A stretch of DNA of 64,000 nucleotides from Silene conica (Eukaryota > Streptophyta > Magnoliopsida > Caryophyllales > Caryophyllaceae). The stretch covers positions 18,605,001 through 18,669,000 of the forward strand of contig CM055318.2 of the NCBI GenBank assembly GCA_029255685.2, in the 5' to 3' direction. Under the pieces are notes generated by a model. That model saw only the letters and a program-made list of their open reading frames with translations. It ran no database searches and was not told where the DNA came from. This document shows positions 23,441-33,929 of this stretch, one piece after another. Each line of letters begins with the position of its first letter. Within the stretch, counting starts at the first letter, position 1. Made by a program: the position numbers and the translations under genes.

Positions 23441-24659
23441 TGAAGTCCAAAAGAACAGGGCCTTAATATTGCTGATTGTTGAGACTATGAAAATGTCTCG
23501 GTATTTTTAACGCCCGTGAAGTTAGGGGACTTGAAGAAGTTATCTGATGGTGTATATTATGCATAGATCTATCAAACGGATTGGGCCAGAATGCAGGTCG
23601 GTTCATACGGGTTATGAACCGGTTTAGGACTTTAGGTTTATAAAACGGGTTAAGAAAAATTTCTAATGTTTTTACATATTTTATCTATATAAAAATGGGT
23701 TGGAAGTATGTGGATTTGACATTTATCATCTTTTAATTGGTTATGTATATTTTAGTCAAAATTATCGATCGAAATATTATGATGATACATGCATATAATA
23801 GAATTCATACAATTATGATTTATTGTGTATGTGTTGACGTTGGTAAATAGTTTTAAGAGTAAAATGGGAAATGTGAAATGTGAAATGTGTATTGATCAAA
23901 TATTATCAGAAATACTACTATACAACCTGTTCTATAAGAACAATTTACAATTATAACAAATCTAATGGGGTATATGTTTTTTTTTATTTTTTGAGCTTTA
24001 ATAGTTTTTGATTTATATTTAAATTTTTTAATGTCAAAATTAAAATTTAACTGAGCTTATATATACTATACTTAAGTAGTGTTATTATAATTTTTTTAAA
24101 TCAATCTTCTTATAAAGAAGTTCAGATTCTTTCACATAAAACTCTTTATAAATAAATCTAAACTAAAATGATTCATTATAAAGGTCAGATTCTTTTCAGT
24201 ATATAAATAATACAACTAAATTTATAATCTCCTTTGTCGGTACTATTTATAAGTCAAGTGAATCTTCGACACAACTTCTAATATATAACATACAATATAG
24301 TCACGTGAGTTATTCTATTTATATAAACGTCTCGGTATTTTTAAACTGATGTATTTTTACAAATAACGAATTGTGAATGGCTATTTTAACCTATTGACAA
24401 CACTATTTTTTGATTTTTTATACATTTTAAACATTTATCTATATAGAACTACGAACTACTCAACTATTCATTCCGTGCAATTTGCACGGGTTCTAAGCTA
24501 GTTTGTGTTATAACGAAAGGTTCCTCAAATTTCCGCTGACTTATTAGTTTACAAAAAAAGTTTAAAAAAAAACATAAAATGAAGCAGAAGTGGTAAAATA
24601 AGAGACAATGCAGCAAGAAAAGGAGAATTGCAAAAGAGAGTGAGTACAAATTGTAGAAG

Positions 24660-25842
24660 ATGGGAATGTGGGAGTGGTTAGCCTCCACAACCGACACTTT
24701 GAAACATAAAACGCCGGACATAACGCCGGTAACGGATGTCTGTTGGAAAAGTTACGACGCTACCCGTTCCGCCACCGTTCACGCCAGCCGCGCCGTCACC
24801 ACAAAAGCACGTGTCGTTCACGAGTGCTTGTCGGATGATCAAGTCCGAGGTGACGTCACTCGTCTCGCTAAAAATCTCTCCTTTAATGGCGCTCTTTATT
24901 TTGTCAGATCTTATGGTAAATTCTTTTCTTCCCTTTATTTTTTTTTTTATGTACAAAATTAAATAAATTAGCGAATTAGGGTTGCATTTTTAAACAAATG
25001 GATGATTTATTGTTGTTTTGGTGCTTCTAATTCAACATATTTAGTACTAACATGTTGATCCATGAAAGATAGAAATGGGAGGGAGGGATTGAGAAATTAT
25101 ATACTGTTTGAGATAGTTTTTGCTGCTGAAATAAATTGATTCACTTGATACAATTAAGTAAACTGTCTAAAATTATCGATCAGAATTGAAGGTTTTGTTT
25201 GAGATGGTTCATCTATGATTGCGAGAATTTAGGTCTAACTATTGGATACAACTCTTAATAAGGTTGTATGATGGTGACAGCAAGAATCAACAAGTCAAAG
25301 GACCTAAAACGCTCTTGCTCTTGGTCTTGCTATTTACTTGATTGTTTCTCTTTCTAAGAGAGCTAAAGGCCGAATTTGAAGTTTACGTGTTTTGAAATTA
25401 AGGATTACTACTCACTCACATAAGGGCTTAATTCATTAGTGCTCATTAGAAATTGCTTCACTTAATTATAAATCTCGTTCATCATTGATAACCAGGGGGT
25501 GGTCCAGTTATCGACATTGTTTCCCGATCATTCAATGATGGGAAGGCTGATTCACAGAAAGATAGGCTAAAGGATTTGGAAGTTAAAGTCGCCAAACTTG
25601 AAAAGGAGTTGAGCGCTAGAAAAATGTCTGAAAATTCACAGATTCCACCAAATGCCATGGCATCTAATTCCCAAGATGGAACAGATCAATCTAGTGCAAT
25701 CCAAGATCAAAAACCAGAAAGGGTGTTGCGGAACTTCATGACGCAGCACTTTGTTGGCACAAGGCTATTTGATAACCTCGTCATTCCAGGGTCTGTAAAG
25801 AAGGAGAATCTTGCTCCAAGAACAGACGGACATTCTGAATGA
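24660..25842 (+). CDS. Unrecognised plant protein, 200 aa, two exons
   Basis: Exon 1 is 24660-24915 and exon 2 is 25496-25842, joined through G|GTAAAT and ACCAG|GG in frame. Exon 1 starts MGMWEWLASTTDTLKHKTPD and is comparatively GC-rich (codon use of an expressed gene, unlike its surroundings). Exon 2 encodes GGGPVIDIVSRSF, then a short charged coiled coil (DRLKDLEVKVAKLEKELSAR) and a Ser/Gln-rich linker, and ends with VLRNFMTQHFVGTRLFDNL and a tail. I see no transmembrane segment or catalytic motif. The product looks like a small conserved plant protein, but I cannot name it. A Helitron ends 158 bp upstream and could have changed the promoter. Confidence 0.72.
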
Positions 25843-26981
25843 TTGGACTAATGGTGGCAAGGTAGATCTTAATATAGTGAGACTTGAGCATGTGATTTCA
25901 GTACATAAATGACCACTTGCCCCTGCTGTCCCTGTTAATGTTTTCAACTATACTCAACTGTTGAAATCATGGTCTATGAACTTTTGTTCTAGGATCCGCC
26001 ACTGGGATGTTCATGGGACGTTTGGTGTCGTAAGATGTAATATATAGAATGTAAAAGATGAACTATAGTTTAAGGTTTTAAGCTATAGTGTCGTAAGATG
26101 TAATATGAACCTATGGTTGCTTTACTTGTTTACTTATGTGAAGGTAATCAGGTATTATATATGCGTGTATTTGGTCTGATGGTGATCTATAACTTCCGGT
26201 AAACAAGCGGACCGGTTGCTGCTAAGCTGGTGTTGTTGGAAGGACAATGTAATTGCCACATTTCTATTGCAGATTAACTATTTACGGAGTATATCATTTT
26301 CAAGTGAAATATGTACCACCTTTAGGGAATCCTAATAGCCTATGTTTCTGCCTCAGTTAATAGTAAGTTCAAATAAATGATACAAGAACAAAACATCTGT
26401 TCTAAAATGATTTCTTGTTTTGGTATGGTCAAGACTCAAGTATTGGATCTTTTGGTATGCTTGAGGACTTGAAGCTTTGAATATTTTTGTGCCAAAATGT
26501 GTTCATAGTCTTCATTCATTTGATCGTGTTTGTTTGTTTGTTTGTTTATTTGTTTGTTCAATTATCGATTTATCTAAGTGATGCTAGTTGAAGTATCAAT
26601 TGCTTTAATTTTATTCTTGATGCACTTCATCATGAAACATTCGGGAACAATAGCTTTGTGTTTCAACGCAGATAGGAGTAAGGCTAATTGGCAGATCCAC
26701 GTTGTAAGTTGTAAGTTGTAACGACTGGGGTTATTTGACAGAATTGACACTCCCTTCTTGTGCATCTTGAACTAAGAAATCTATATAATATTTCCAGGTC
26801 GCTTATAATTAACCAACTTCCTTTTGCTTCATTGTATATTTATACTTCCACGTTGCAGACATTGCTGAACTACGCTTCATAGTTGAATGTAAGTTGTTTT
26901 AAGGGAAGATTTGCGTGCTCATCGCCCCTGCCCTGCTCCGACCTTTTCAATGTTCCTGAACACCGTCATTAGAAGATTAGT
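25843..26981. other. 3' region and intergenic spacer
   Basis: Holds the presumed 3' untranslated region of the preceding gene. A (GTTT)n run lies at about 26528-26560. No other gene or element is supported. Confidence 0.4.
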
Positions 26982-27100
26982 TTTTTTTGGGTTCAAATGA
27001 GCGCACTACGTCGCGGCTGAGAATTGAACCCCAACTTCAAGTTCGGATAAAAAAGCTCTTACCACTTGAGCTAACTCTTAAACTTAGACTCGAACACTTG
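26982..27100 (-). mobile_element. tRNA-derived SINE remnant
   Basis: On the minus strand it reads GAGTTAGCTCAAGTGGTAAG (an A-box-like segment), then GGTTCAATTC (B box), and ends in a short A run (TTTTTTTT at 26982). No clear target duplication was found. Confidence 0.55.
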
Positions 27101-27920
27101 ATACAAAGCAGTGGAGTAGTTGAATTTGAGACAGAAGATGAATATTTTTCCGAATAAAAGTATCCGAATTCAGCATGTAAGCAGTGATCCAATAAATTAA
27201 AGCTTTTTCCATGCCTTACTCTGAGCCAAAATCAACCTTCTCCATGCCTTGAGCAAAACATAAAGTAAACATTTTAGAATTAGTCAAATTGCGTAGCAAT
27301 TACTCTATCATTTTTTCCATGCAATTATATGATTCACAAATTATTAAATTTTACGATAGTGACTGTTTTATTTTTTTAACTCGTCTCCTTATCCATCAAA
27401 AACCTCAATTTTCTAATCTCTAAAAATGCTACCTAATGCATTTTTAACCATATTTCAAGGTTCTAAAACCATCTAAATTTCTTGCCATCTGCTATAATTA
27501 TGCATCTTTAGCTAAAATCTTTTTATTCTTTCAAAACTTTCTACTTTTTTTCACAAGTGATCTCTCAATAATTTAGTGAAAAACCGTCTCTTCAGAGTTT
27601 GTTTTCGTGTTTCTCATATGTGATGCTTAAAACTCTGATTTCTATTTTGGTCTGATTTTTTTTGATGTTACACAGAATTTATACTGGTAAAGAATAAGTG
27701 GATCATGTTTTTAAGAGTTTTACTTTCATTTTTGCATATATTCTTATGTTGTATTGTCAACTATGAGAATCTTTCAACTTTTGAACATTTGGTTCTAATT
27801 TGTTGAGTAATTATGTTTCATTCTGTGGAATAAAATGTCCAACTCAATCCATATTTCATGAAAAGATTGGATTTTTTTTTGGTGTTTTAATGCAATATTA
27901 CTCCACTTTTATTTGATAAC
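27101..27920. promoter_or_regulatory. Upstream region of the bZIP gene
   Basis: AT-rich, with no frame of note. The last 300 bp have the T-rich look of a promoter or an intron in the 5' untranslated region. I cannot place a start site. Confidence 0.35.
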
Positions 27921-28469
27921 ATGAATGATAAAAAGATTGAGTTTTCGAACCCTACACTCTTACCAAATTCTAGTATATCTAATAACATTCATAATAATCA
28001 TTATAATCCCCTTGATGAAATTAATCATCATTCTAAGACTTGTAAAAATCCTCAAACTTGCTCCGGGAATCGCGAGGCAGTTAGGAAGTATCGGGAGAAG
28101 AAAAAGGCGCATACCGCCTTTTTAGAAGAGGAAGTGAAGAAACTCCGGGTTTTGAACCGGCAATTGGTTAGGAAGCTTGAAGAACGGGTGGTGCTCGAGT
28201 CTGAGATATCGAAGTTACGGGCTGTTTTGGTTGATCTTAAGGGAAAGGTTGATGATGAATTGGGATTAGGATGTGTTGCATTTCAGAAGCATGGTATTGG
28301 TGATACTAGTCTTAGGTTTGATGAAGGTAGTCAAGGAATTGGGTTGCAGGGTGTTGTAGAAAAATCTGTGTTCTCTTGGCAGCAAAATTGTCACTCAAAT
28401 ATTGTTCAGAGTCGTGCAATGGGAGCTGTCCAAAGCTTGGGCTCTACTAAAAAACAAGATCAACAATAA
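27921..28469 (+). CDS. bZIP transcription factor, group F-like (bZIP19/23/24 relative), 182 aa
   Basis: The basic region NREAVRKYREKKK (residues 50-62) has the N-x7-R signature. It is followed by a leucine zipper starting at FLEEEVKKLRVLNRQLVRKL, with leucines spaced by seven at 68, 75 and 82. After it comes LRAVLVDLKGKVDDELG, the extension seen in group F. This group contains the zinc-deficiency regulators bZIP19/23 and the salt-responsive bZIP24. In bZIP19/23 a long Cys/His-rich stretch before the basic region senses zinc. Here only HHSKTCKNPQTC (residues 36-47) is left, so sensing may be reduced or lost, more like bZIP24. The gene is intronless as read, and the N terminus is Asn-rich. Alternative: an upstream exon carries more of the N terminus. 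Confidence 0.85.
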   Translation: MNDKKIEFSNPTLLPNSSISNNIHNNHYNPLDEINHHSKTCKNPQTCSGNREAVRKYREKKKAHTAFLEEEVKKLRVLNRQLVRKLEERVVLESEISKLRAVLVDLKGKVDDELGLGCVAFQKHGIGDTSLRFDEGSQGIGLQGVVEKSVFSWQQNCHSNIVQSRAMGAVQSLGSTKKQDQQ

Positions 28470-28741
28470 CTTAGGGACTGCATGTGCATCTTTGTACATA
28501 ACATCATTTCCGATATGTAGGAGCCTTGAAGACGGCTATTTTATAGAACAAGTCAAGAATAATTCAATGCAATTTGAGTTTAATGTTACTTACCTATTGT
28601 AGATAGACGAGTTTTATAGAAAAAGTCATGTATTTTGTAGGATAAAAAACCAAGTGTTAAGGTGTACGAATGTACAATGTTACTTTAACATGGGCACAAC
28701 ATACTGGTGTAGAGAGTCACAGTCACTAATTCACTGTACTA
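28470..28741. other. bZIP 3' region
   Basis: Presumed 3' untranslated region. No other feature seen. Confidence 0.35.
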
Positions 28742-28822
28742 TGCCCTGTTCTTTTTGGTTGAAACGAGCTGCATTGAATTAATTGGAGTAGTATTTAATT
28801 GAACTAAATTGAGTGGAACTAA

Positions 28823-29216
28823 GGCTCTGTTTAGTAAGCAACATATTGGCCAGATTTCAGCATATTTGAGAGATTGAGCATGTTTGACTCACCAATATGC
28901 TATTTAGAGTGTTTGGTTAATGACATATTGTAATAGTATATTAGGGTCCAATATGCTGCTCCTATCCGCATATTGGATTAGCATATTAGAAAGAAAAAAA
29001 TTGTTTTATTTACCCTCTTAATAAAATACTAACATTCTTTTTATATATTTAATAAATAATTTCTTCATGTCCTTATATATTATTTTACAAAGATTCTAGA
29101 CAATCTGTTAATCTAAAGTGTTAATTACCAAACACTTCTAAAATAATTATGCTAAATAAATCTGCTTTTTAAATCTACTTCTGCCAATATTAATCCGCTG
29201 TTTACCAAACAGGGCC
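28823..29216. mobile_element. MITE 1 (394 bp, TAA target duplication)
   Basis: Ends GGCTCTGTTTAGTAAGC and, in reverse complement, GGCCCTGTTTGGTAAAC. TAA flanks both sides (28820-28822 and 29217-29219). This matches Tourist/PIF-Harbinger MITEs. The sequence is the inverse of MITE 2. Confidence 0.88.
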
Positions 29217-30231
29217 TAAGTTGAAGTGAATTTAGGCCATGTTTGGTAAACAGCGGATTAATATTGGCAGAAGCAGATTTAAAAAGTAGATTTGACTAGC
29301 AGAATGATCACTACAACAAAATGGCACTTGCGCCACGATTTATGTCACGGGAATTCATAATTCGTGACCTAAATTTGCTTAGTCACGGGAAAAAAAGTCC
29401 CCTTCCTTCAAAATTAATTGGTAAAAAAATTTATGTCACGGGAAAATATATCCGTGACAAATAATTGTTTTTAGTCACGAATTAAGTCATGATCGTGGCT
29501 AACAAATGCGTTTAGTCACGCATCAAGTCACGAACGTGGCTAATAATTATTTTTAGCCACAATGTCGTGGCTAGTTATGATTTATTGTCACATGTAAGTT
29601 AACCGTGACTAATTAGTGTGCTTAGCCACACTGAATTCTTAACGTGGCTAATTATGATTTATTGTCACAGCTAAATTATCCAGTGACTATATTGCTCTTA
29701 GCCACACACTGAATTCTTACCGTGGCTAATTGTGATTTATTGTCACAAGTAAATTACCCGTGACTAATTATTGCTCTTAGCTACGCACTGGATTTTTACC
29801 GTGACTAATATTTTTGATATGATAACAAATAATAGTACAAAATTATTAGTGCAACATGGTGTGTACTGTGGTCTGTGACATCAAGATGATTGCGCCGTAT
29901 TATTGCGAGATGTGAACAATATTCGTACTTAATGTTCTTCACTATTGACGTAAATGATCTTATTATGATTATTCTTATTATTGGATTTAGTCTGTCACAA
30001 GTGAGAATTTGTGCAATTTATTATGATTATTCTTATTAACACTACTGACTTGAAAATGAATATAATTATATAAATAAATGATTGTTGTTTAACAATTTAT
30101 TTTGCTTTATTTTCGTTGAATGTTGCTTTACTTTAAGTATACGTTTAATTATGTAATGACAATTTTGTAATTTCAAAGCTACTTACCCAGTTACTCAATT
30201 TATTAAATTGTTCAACAAGCCCGACAAAAAA

Positions 30232-30480
30232 CACTACAACAAATTGACACTTGCGCCACGATTTATGTCACGGAAATTTATAATTCGTGGCTAAATTTTG
30301 TTTAGTCAGGGGAAAAATTTTATTCACTATTTTAGAAAAATTTTATGCCACGGGAAAATTTTCACGTGGCAAAAAGTCAATTGCGCCACAATATAGGTTA
30401 CAGTCGTGGCTAATAATCATTTTTGCCACGAACAATGTCACACCCATGGCAAATATATATTTATAATTCTTTTTTTATTA
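30232..30480 (+). repeat. Second internal CACTA left terminus
   Basis: CACTACAACAAATTGACACT and the following GCGCCACGATTTATGTCACG repeat the sequence of 29309 onward with few changes. The three bases before it are AAA, not the GAT found at the outer ends. Confidence 0.82.
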
Positions 30481-31549
30481 AATTTATAATATTTAATAAC
30501 ATTATTTAGAGAACACATCACATTTAAAGAGAAAGTATGTCCAATTAAATAATTAACTTATTAACACCTATCATTGAGAAGTCTGAAACTAATATATTGT
30601 TAAATAAGCTTTTCATTAGAAAATTGATTTACAACTTTATTTGTAAAATATTTCTACAAGAACTTGAATTCGTGATGTTAAATTGGAAAAAAATTGGGGA
30701 AGTTTTTAAGGAGAAAAAAAAGAAAAGACAATTAGATTTTAAATATGATTAAATAAAAAAAAAAAGTAGCCCAAAAAATTAAATTCAAAATGATTTCCAA
30801 CAAATCATTGAATAAAATGGAAAAAAAACATATTGATAAATTAACCGATATAAAAAAATCAATATAGAAAAACATTTTAATTATTGAAAATGAGCGTATC
30901 ACACCGAAAAGTAAAATGGAAATTTAAATAATAAATTTACATGTGTAAATAATGTGAAATTTTGTTGACAAAAAGAAATATCAAGAATAATGAAAAGAAA
31001 TCAATTTATAGAAAACAAAAATTTATACGATATTTTCTGTGTTTTTTTGGCAAAAACTGATTATTTTCGAGTTAATAATGTCTTGGTCATTTATTTTAGT
31101 AATAAAACTCGGTCATTGATACCCATATGTAATCATTATTCAAAAGTGATCATTATTTAGTAAAAAGTGATTAAACTTTTTTTCGTTACAAATACGACGA
31201 TCTTACAAATAGTATTTGTGTGGAAAAATATATAAAAAAATGGATAAAATAAAAATGTCGACAAATGAAAAAAAAAAAGTATTAGGGAAAAAAATATAAG
31301 GAAAATGTGTTTAAACAGTTTGGAGAAAATGGTTTTGTTGACTCGGGCAAAAAATGACCTGAGCATCATTAGTGGGGAGGTCAACTAGAAAACTCGAGTA
31401 ATTTGAGAAAAATAATATTTTTTTCGCAAAAATATGTAAATCATTTAATATTTTTTCGCAAAAATAATAGTGAAGGTAATTTAGGAAAAAAGTAATATAA
31501 TTTAAAAAGGTTTCAAAGTGTTAACTATATCAACAAGTTTAAGTTTCAT

Positions 31550-31633
31550 TTTCGGTAGCTCATCATAAGAACTCCACAGTTTAGCGTGCTCAGGTGAGAG
31601 TAGTCTTGGGATGAGCGACCTCCTGGGGAGGAT
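31550..31633 (+). repeat. 5S rRNA-derived fragment
   Basis: AAGAACTCCACAGTTTAGCG, then TGCTCAGGTGAGAGTAGTCT and GGGATGAGCGACCTCCTGGG, follow the 3' two thirds of plant 5S rRNA (AGAACTCCGCAGTTAAGCG...), including the internal promoter C box, with several substitutions. The first third is degenerate or missing. This is a relic, perhaps from a Cassandra-type TRIM element whose LTRs carry 5S sequence, not a working 5S gene. Confidence 0.8.
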
Positions 31634-31742
31634 ATACGATTCACAAAAGTGAATGACTTGTGATTGTAAGTAACGAGTTGAGATAACTAACTAAGCAAAG
31701 ATTAAAGCTTGACAAAATTCCATATGTAACCAAATGTGTTTG

Positions 31743-31915
31743 GTAGTGTGGTGGTTGTTCACCTCATCCCTTAACCCTGAGGTCAGGGGTTCGATTCCTA
31801 CCCATGGGAATGGAGCAACTCTTTGACAAGTCGTTTACCTCTTCGTGAGAGAGCCCGTTGCGAGGGGATTATACGTCGTTGTCGACACGGTGGACACCCC
31901 GGTTTAGACCAAAAA
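31743..31915 (+). mobile_element. tRNA-derived SINE inside the CACTA element
   Basis: A-box-like GTGTGGTGGTTGTTCACC, B box GGGGTTCGATTCC (about 31786-31798), and a 3' end of GGTTTAGACC followed by AAAAAAAA. No certain target duplication. Confidence 0.7.
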
Positions 31916-32560
31916 AAATATTTTCATTATAATTAAAAAATAATATATTACATTTTGTTTATTTATTTTATATTTTTTTGTTTGTCACGGGAATAATTTG
32001 GCCACGAGAATTATTTTTTGGTCACGGGAATTATTAGCCACGTGAGAATTTGTGGCTAAAAATATAATTTTAGCCACGTTCTTGTTTTTCCCGTGGCTAT
32101 CTGTTAGCCATGGCCACTTGGGCCACGGAAGGTATTTCCGTGACAAAGAGCTTTAATTTAGCCACGGGAAATTAGTACTTGCGCCACGAATTTAGTTGTG
32201 GCCCAAGTGCTTAATTATAGTAGTGGATTTAGCGGAATTGACTAGCAGATTTATTTAGCAGAATTATTTTAGAGGTGTTTGGTAATTGACAGTTTAAATT
32301 AGCAGATTGTCTAGAATCTTTGTAAAATGACATATAGGGACATGAAGAAATTATTTATTAAATATATAAAAGGAATGTTAGTATTTTATTAGGAGGGTAA
32401 ATAAGACAATTTTTTTATTTCTAATATGCTAATCCAATATGCTGGTAGGAGCAGCATATTGTAAAATAGCATATTGGTAAGTCAAACATGCTAAATCTCT
32501 CAAATATGTTGAAATTTGGTCAATATGCTGTTTACCAAACGGAGCCTTAGTTGAATTAAA

Positions 32561-32564
<4 letters not shown>

Positions 32565-32596
<32 letters not shown>

Positions 32597-32791
32597 GTGA
32601 CGAGGGGTTTAATCCCCCCGGGCCCATGCATTCCCGCACCACCACATGGACCATGTAAGCCACCCATTTCGGAGCTGCAGTGGCCAAGTGATCATCGCCC
32701 CAGCTGGTAATCGAACCTGAGACCTCTCAACTCCTGCATTTCTGCAAGCTTTAAGGTTTAACTCAGTTACCACTGGACTAACACCACTTGG
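32565..32791 (-). mobile_element. tRNA-derived SINE with 18-bp target duplication
   Basis: On the minus strand it starts CCAAGTGGTGTTAGTCCAGT, has a B box GGTTCGATTACC and ends in a long A tail (T run 32565-32595). TTAGTTGAATTAAAAGTT is duplicated at 32547-32564 and 32792-32809. Confidence 0.9.
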
Positions 32792-32917
32792 TTAGTTGAA
32801 TTAAAAGTTAATTTTGTGAAAAAATAATTAAAGATAATTACAAAAATAAAACCTAACGGAATACAACCAAGCAAAATTGAAAGCAGTTGAAATTAAGTTA
32901 GAAAGAATCGGGACTTA

Positions 32918-33402
32918 AATATAATGAAGTACAATAATTTGAATCAATATTATATAAATATATTTTTCAAGTTTTTTTCAAGCGATGTGGTAGTCTCCAA
33001 CTTTTTAAAAACACTGGAAATAAATTTTAAATTTACAATATTTTCATTAAAATTAGATAATAATTAATTATTTAAAATTTTCCTGTTTGAAATAGAACAA
33101 ATTTACAATATTCCTAAAACTTGGAAAATAATTAATAATATTTACAAGTTTCCTATTAGAATTGATAAGTACTTTTTTATATACGATTTTATCCCCATAT
33201 ATATTTAGCTCGGGTTTACATGTTATTTGCACTTTTATTCGTGATTTTATGAGCTTATTGTTTGTTTTAGATATATCGTGCATGTTAAGTGTGTTTGGTA
33301 GGAATGAAATGTAGCTATTTTAGTTATTTTACTATCAAATATGCAAATAACAAGAACAAATGAGCTAAGTGGAATATAGAATGATCAAACATGCAACAAG
33401 AC
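32918..33402. other. AT-rich spacer
   Basis: Very AT-rich. No gene or element is supported. Confidence 0.4.
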
Positions 33403-33405
33403 TAA

Positions 33406-33718
33406 GAGTGTGTTTGGATAAAAGGAATTGGAAAGAAAAGGAAGGGAGTGATTTGAAGGGATGAGAAATCCATTGTTTGGTTAGCAAAATGGAGGTGGAG
33501 GGGATTTGGAGAGAACGGAGAATAGATCCCTCTGGTTTCCTTTTCCAAGTCAATTTATTTTCTCTCCAACAAAGACAAAATTTAGAGAGAAAATCATCTC
33601 TTCCCCCCCCCCCCCCCCCACCCCCCCCCCCCCCCCCCCACATCCCATTCTCTCCCTTTTCTTTTCCTCCTTCCCCTTCCCCTCCCTTTTCCGACTTTGT
33701 TGTTATCCAAACACACCC
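33406..33718. mobile_element. MITE with poly-C core (313 bp, TAA target duplication)
   Basis: Ends GAGTGTGTTTGGATAAAA and TTATCCAAACACACCC, with TAA at 33403-33405 and 33719-33721. The inside is G/A-rich on the left and C/T-rich on the right, so the element can fold back. A run of about 35 C with one A lies at 33604-33640. Confidence 0.88.
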
Positions 33719-33929
33719 TAAGTATTTGATAAATAAATGCTAGTTTGTATGTGCATGAGAAATTTTAATCACAAATTAAGTCAACCATGCAAATCAAGTC
33801 AAAGTGTTAACAATTGAAGCAATGAAGGTGCACAAGATTTCTTAAATCCAACAATCGATCCTCAAAGATATTTTTATGCACAAGACTAAAGAGTTTATAT
33901 ATCGGGTGAATTAAGGCGCCATTTATTCC

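Larger units (their letters stand above)
22375..23462. mobile_element. TIR element (Harbinger-like) full of TGAAC arrays
   Basis: Terminal inverted repeats GGCCCTGTTCTTTTGGACT and AGTCCAAAAGAACAGGGCC are flanked by the direct duplication TTA (22372-22374 and 23463-23465), as in Tourist/PIF-Harbinger MITEs. Both subterminal parts are long arrays of GAACTGAAC units punctuated by TTATAGGA. The centre has a TTA/TTG microsatellite. It has no coding capacity. Confidence 0.9.
21747..24501 (+). mobile_element. Non-autonomous Helitron
   Basis: The left end is TCTATATAAAAGTATATAAG preceded by A. The right end has a hairpin (CCGTGCAA/TTTGCACGGG, 24473-24490), then TTCTAAG and CTAG, followed by T at 24502. 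This is the standard Helitron layout: 5' TC, 3' hairpin about 7-12 nt before CTRR, insertion between A and T without target duplication. No Rep/helicase is encoded. It contains a younger TIR element (22375-23462). Its right end is only 158 bp upstream of the start codon of the next gene. Confidence 0.85.
29309..32225. mobile_element. Non-autonomous CACTA element (2917 bp, GAT target duplication)
   Basis: Starts CACTACAACAAAATGGCACT and ends AAGTGCTTAATTATAGTAGTG (last 5 bp TAGTG). GAT is duplicated at 29306-29308 and 32226-32228. Subterminal regions carry many short GTCACGG / CGTGGCTAA units on both strands, the usual CACTA transposase-binding layout. No transposase frame is present. A second left-type terminus starts at 30232. 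Confidence 0.9.
29235..32546. mobile_element. MITE 2, same family, opposite orientation, split by a CACTA element
   Basis: Left part 29235-29308 (GGCCATGTTTGGTAAAC...) and right part 32229-32546 (...GTTTACCAAACGGAGCC). TTA is duplicated at 29232-29234 and 32547-32549. Without the insertion the element is 392 bp, close to MITE 1 at 394 bp. Only 18 bp separate MITE 1 and MITE 2. Confidence 0.88.
28742..32917. mobile_element. Possible old host TIR element containing a nest of insertions
   Basis: Left TGCCCTGTTCTTTTTGG and right GAAAGAATCGGGAC (read in reverse complement GTCCCGATTCTTTC) are degenerate inverted ends like those of the element at 22375. The flanks around the insertions (AATTGAACTAAATTGAG, AGTTGAAATTAAG) resemble worn TGAAC arrays. 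Two MITEs, a CACTA element and a SINE sit inside. The boundaries are tentative. Confidence 0.35.

Noticed and set aside
31550..31633. Functional 5S rRNA gene
   Set aside because: The 5' third is degenerate, there are several substitutions, and it is a single copy inside a CACTA element.
31743..31915. True tRNA gene
   Set aside because: A and B boxes are present, but the sequence cannot form a tRNA cloverleaf and it ends in an A tail, so it is a SINE.
33365..33743. Gly-rich or Pro-rich proteins across the poly-C run
   Set aside because: The frames are translations of the homopolymer and fall inside a MITE.
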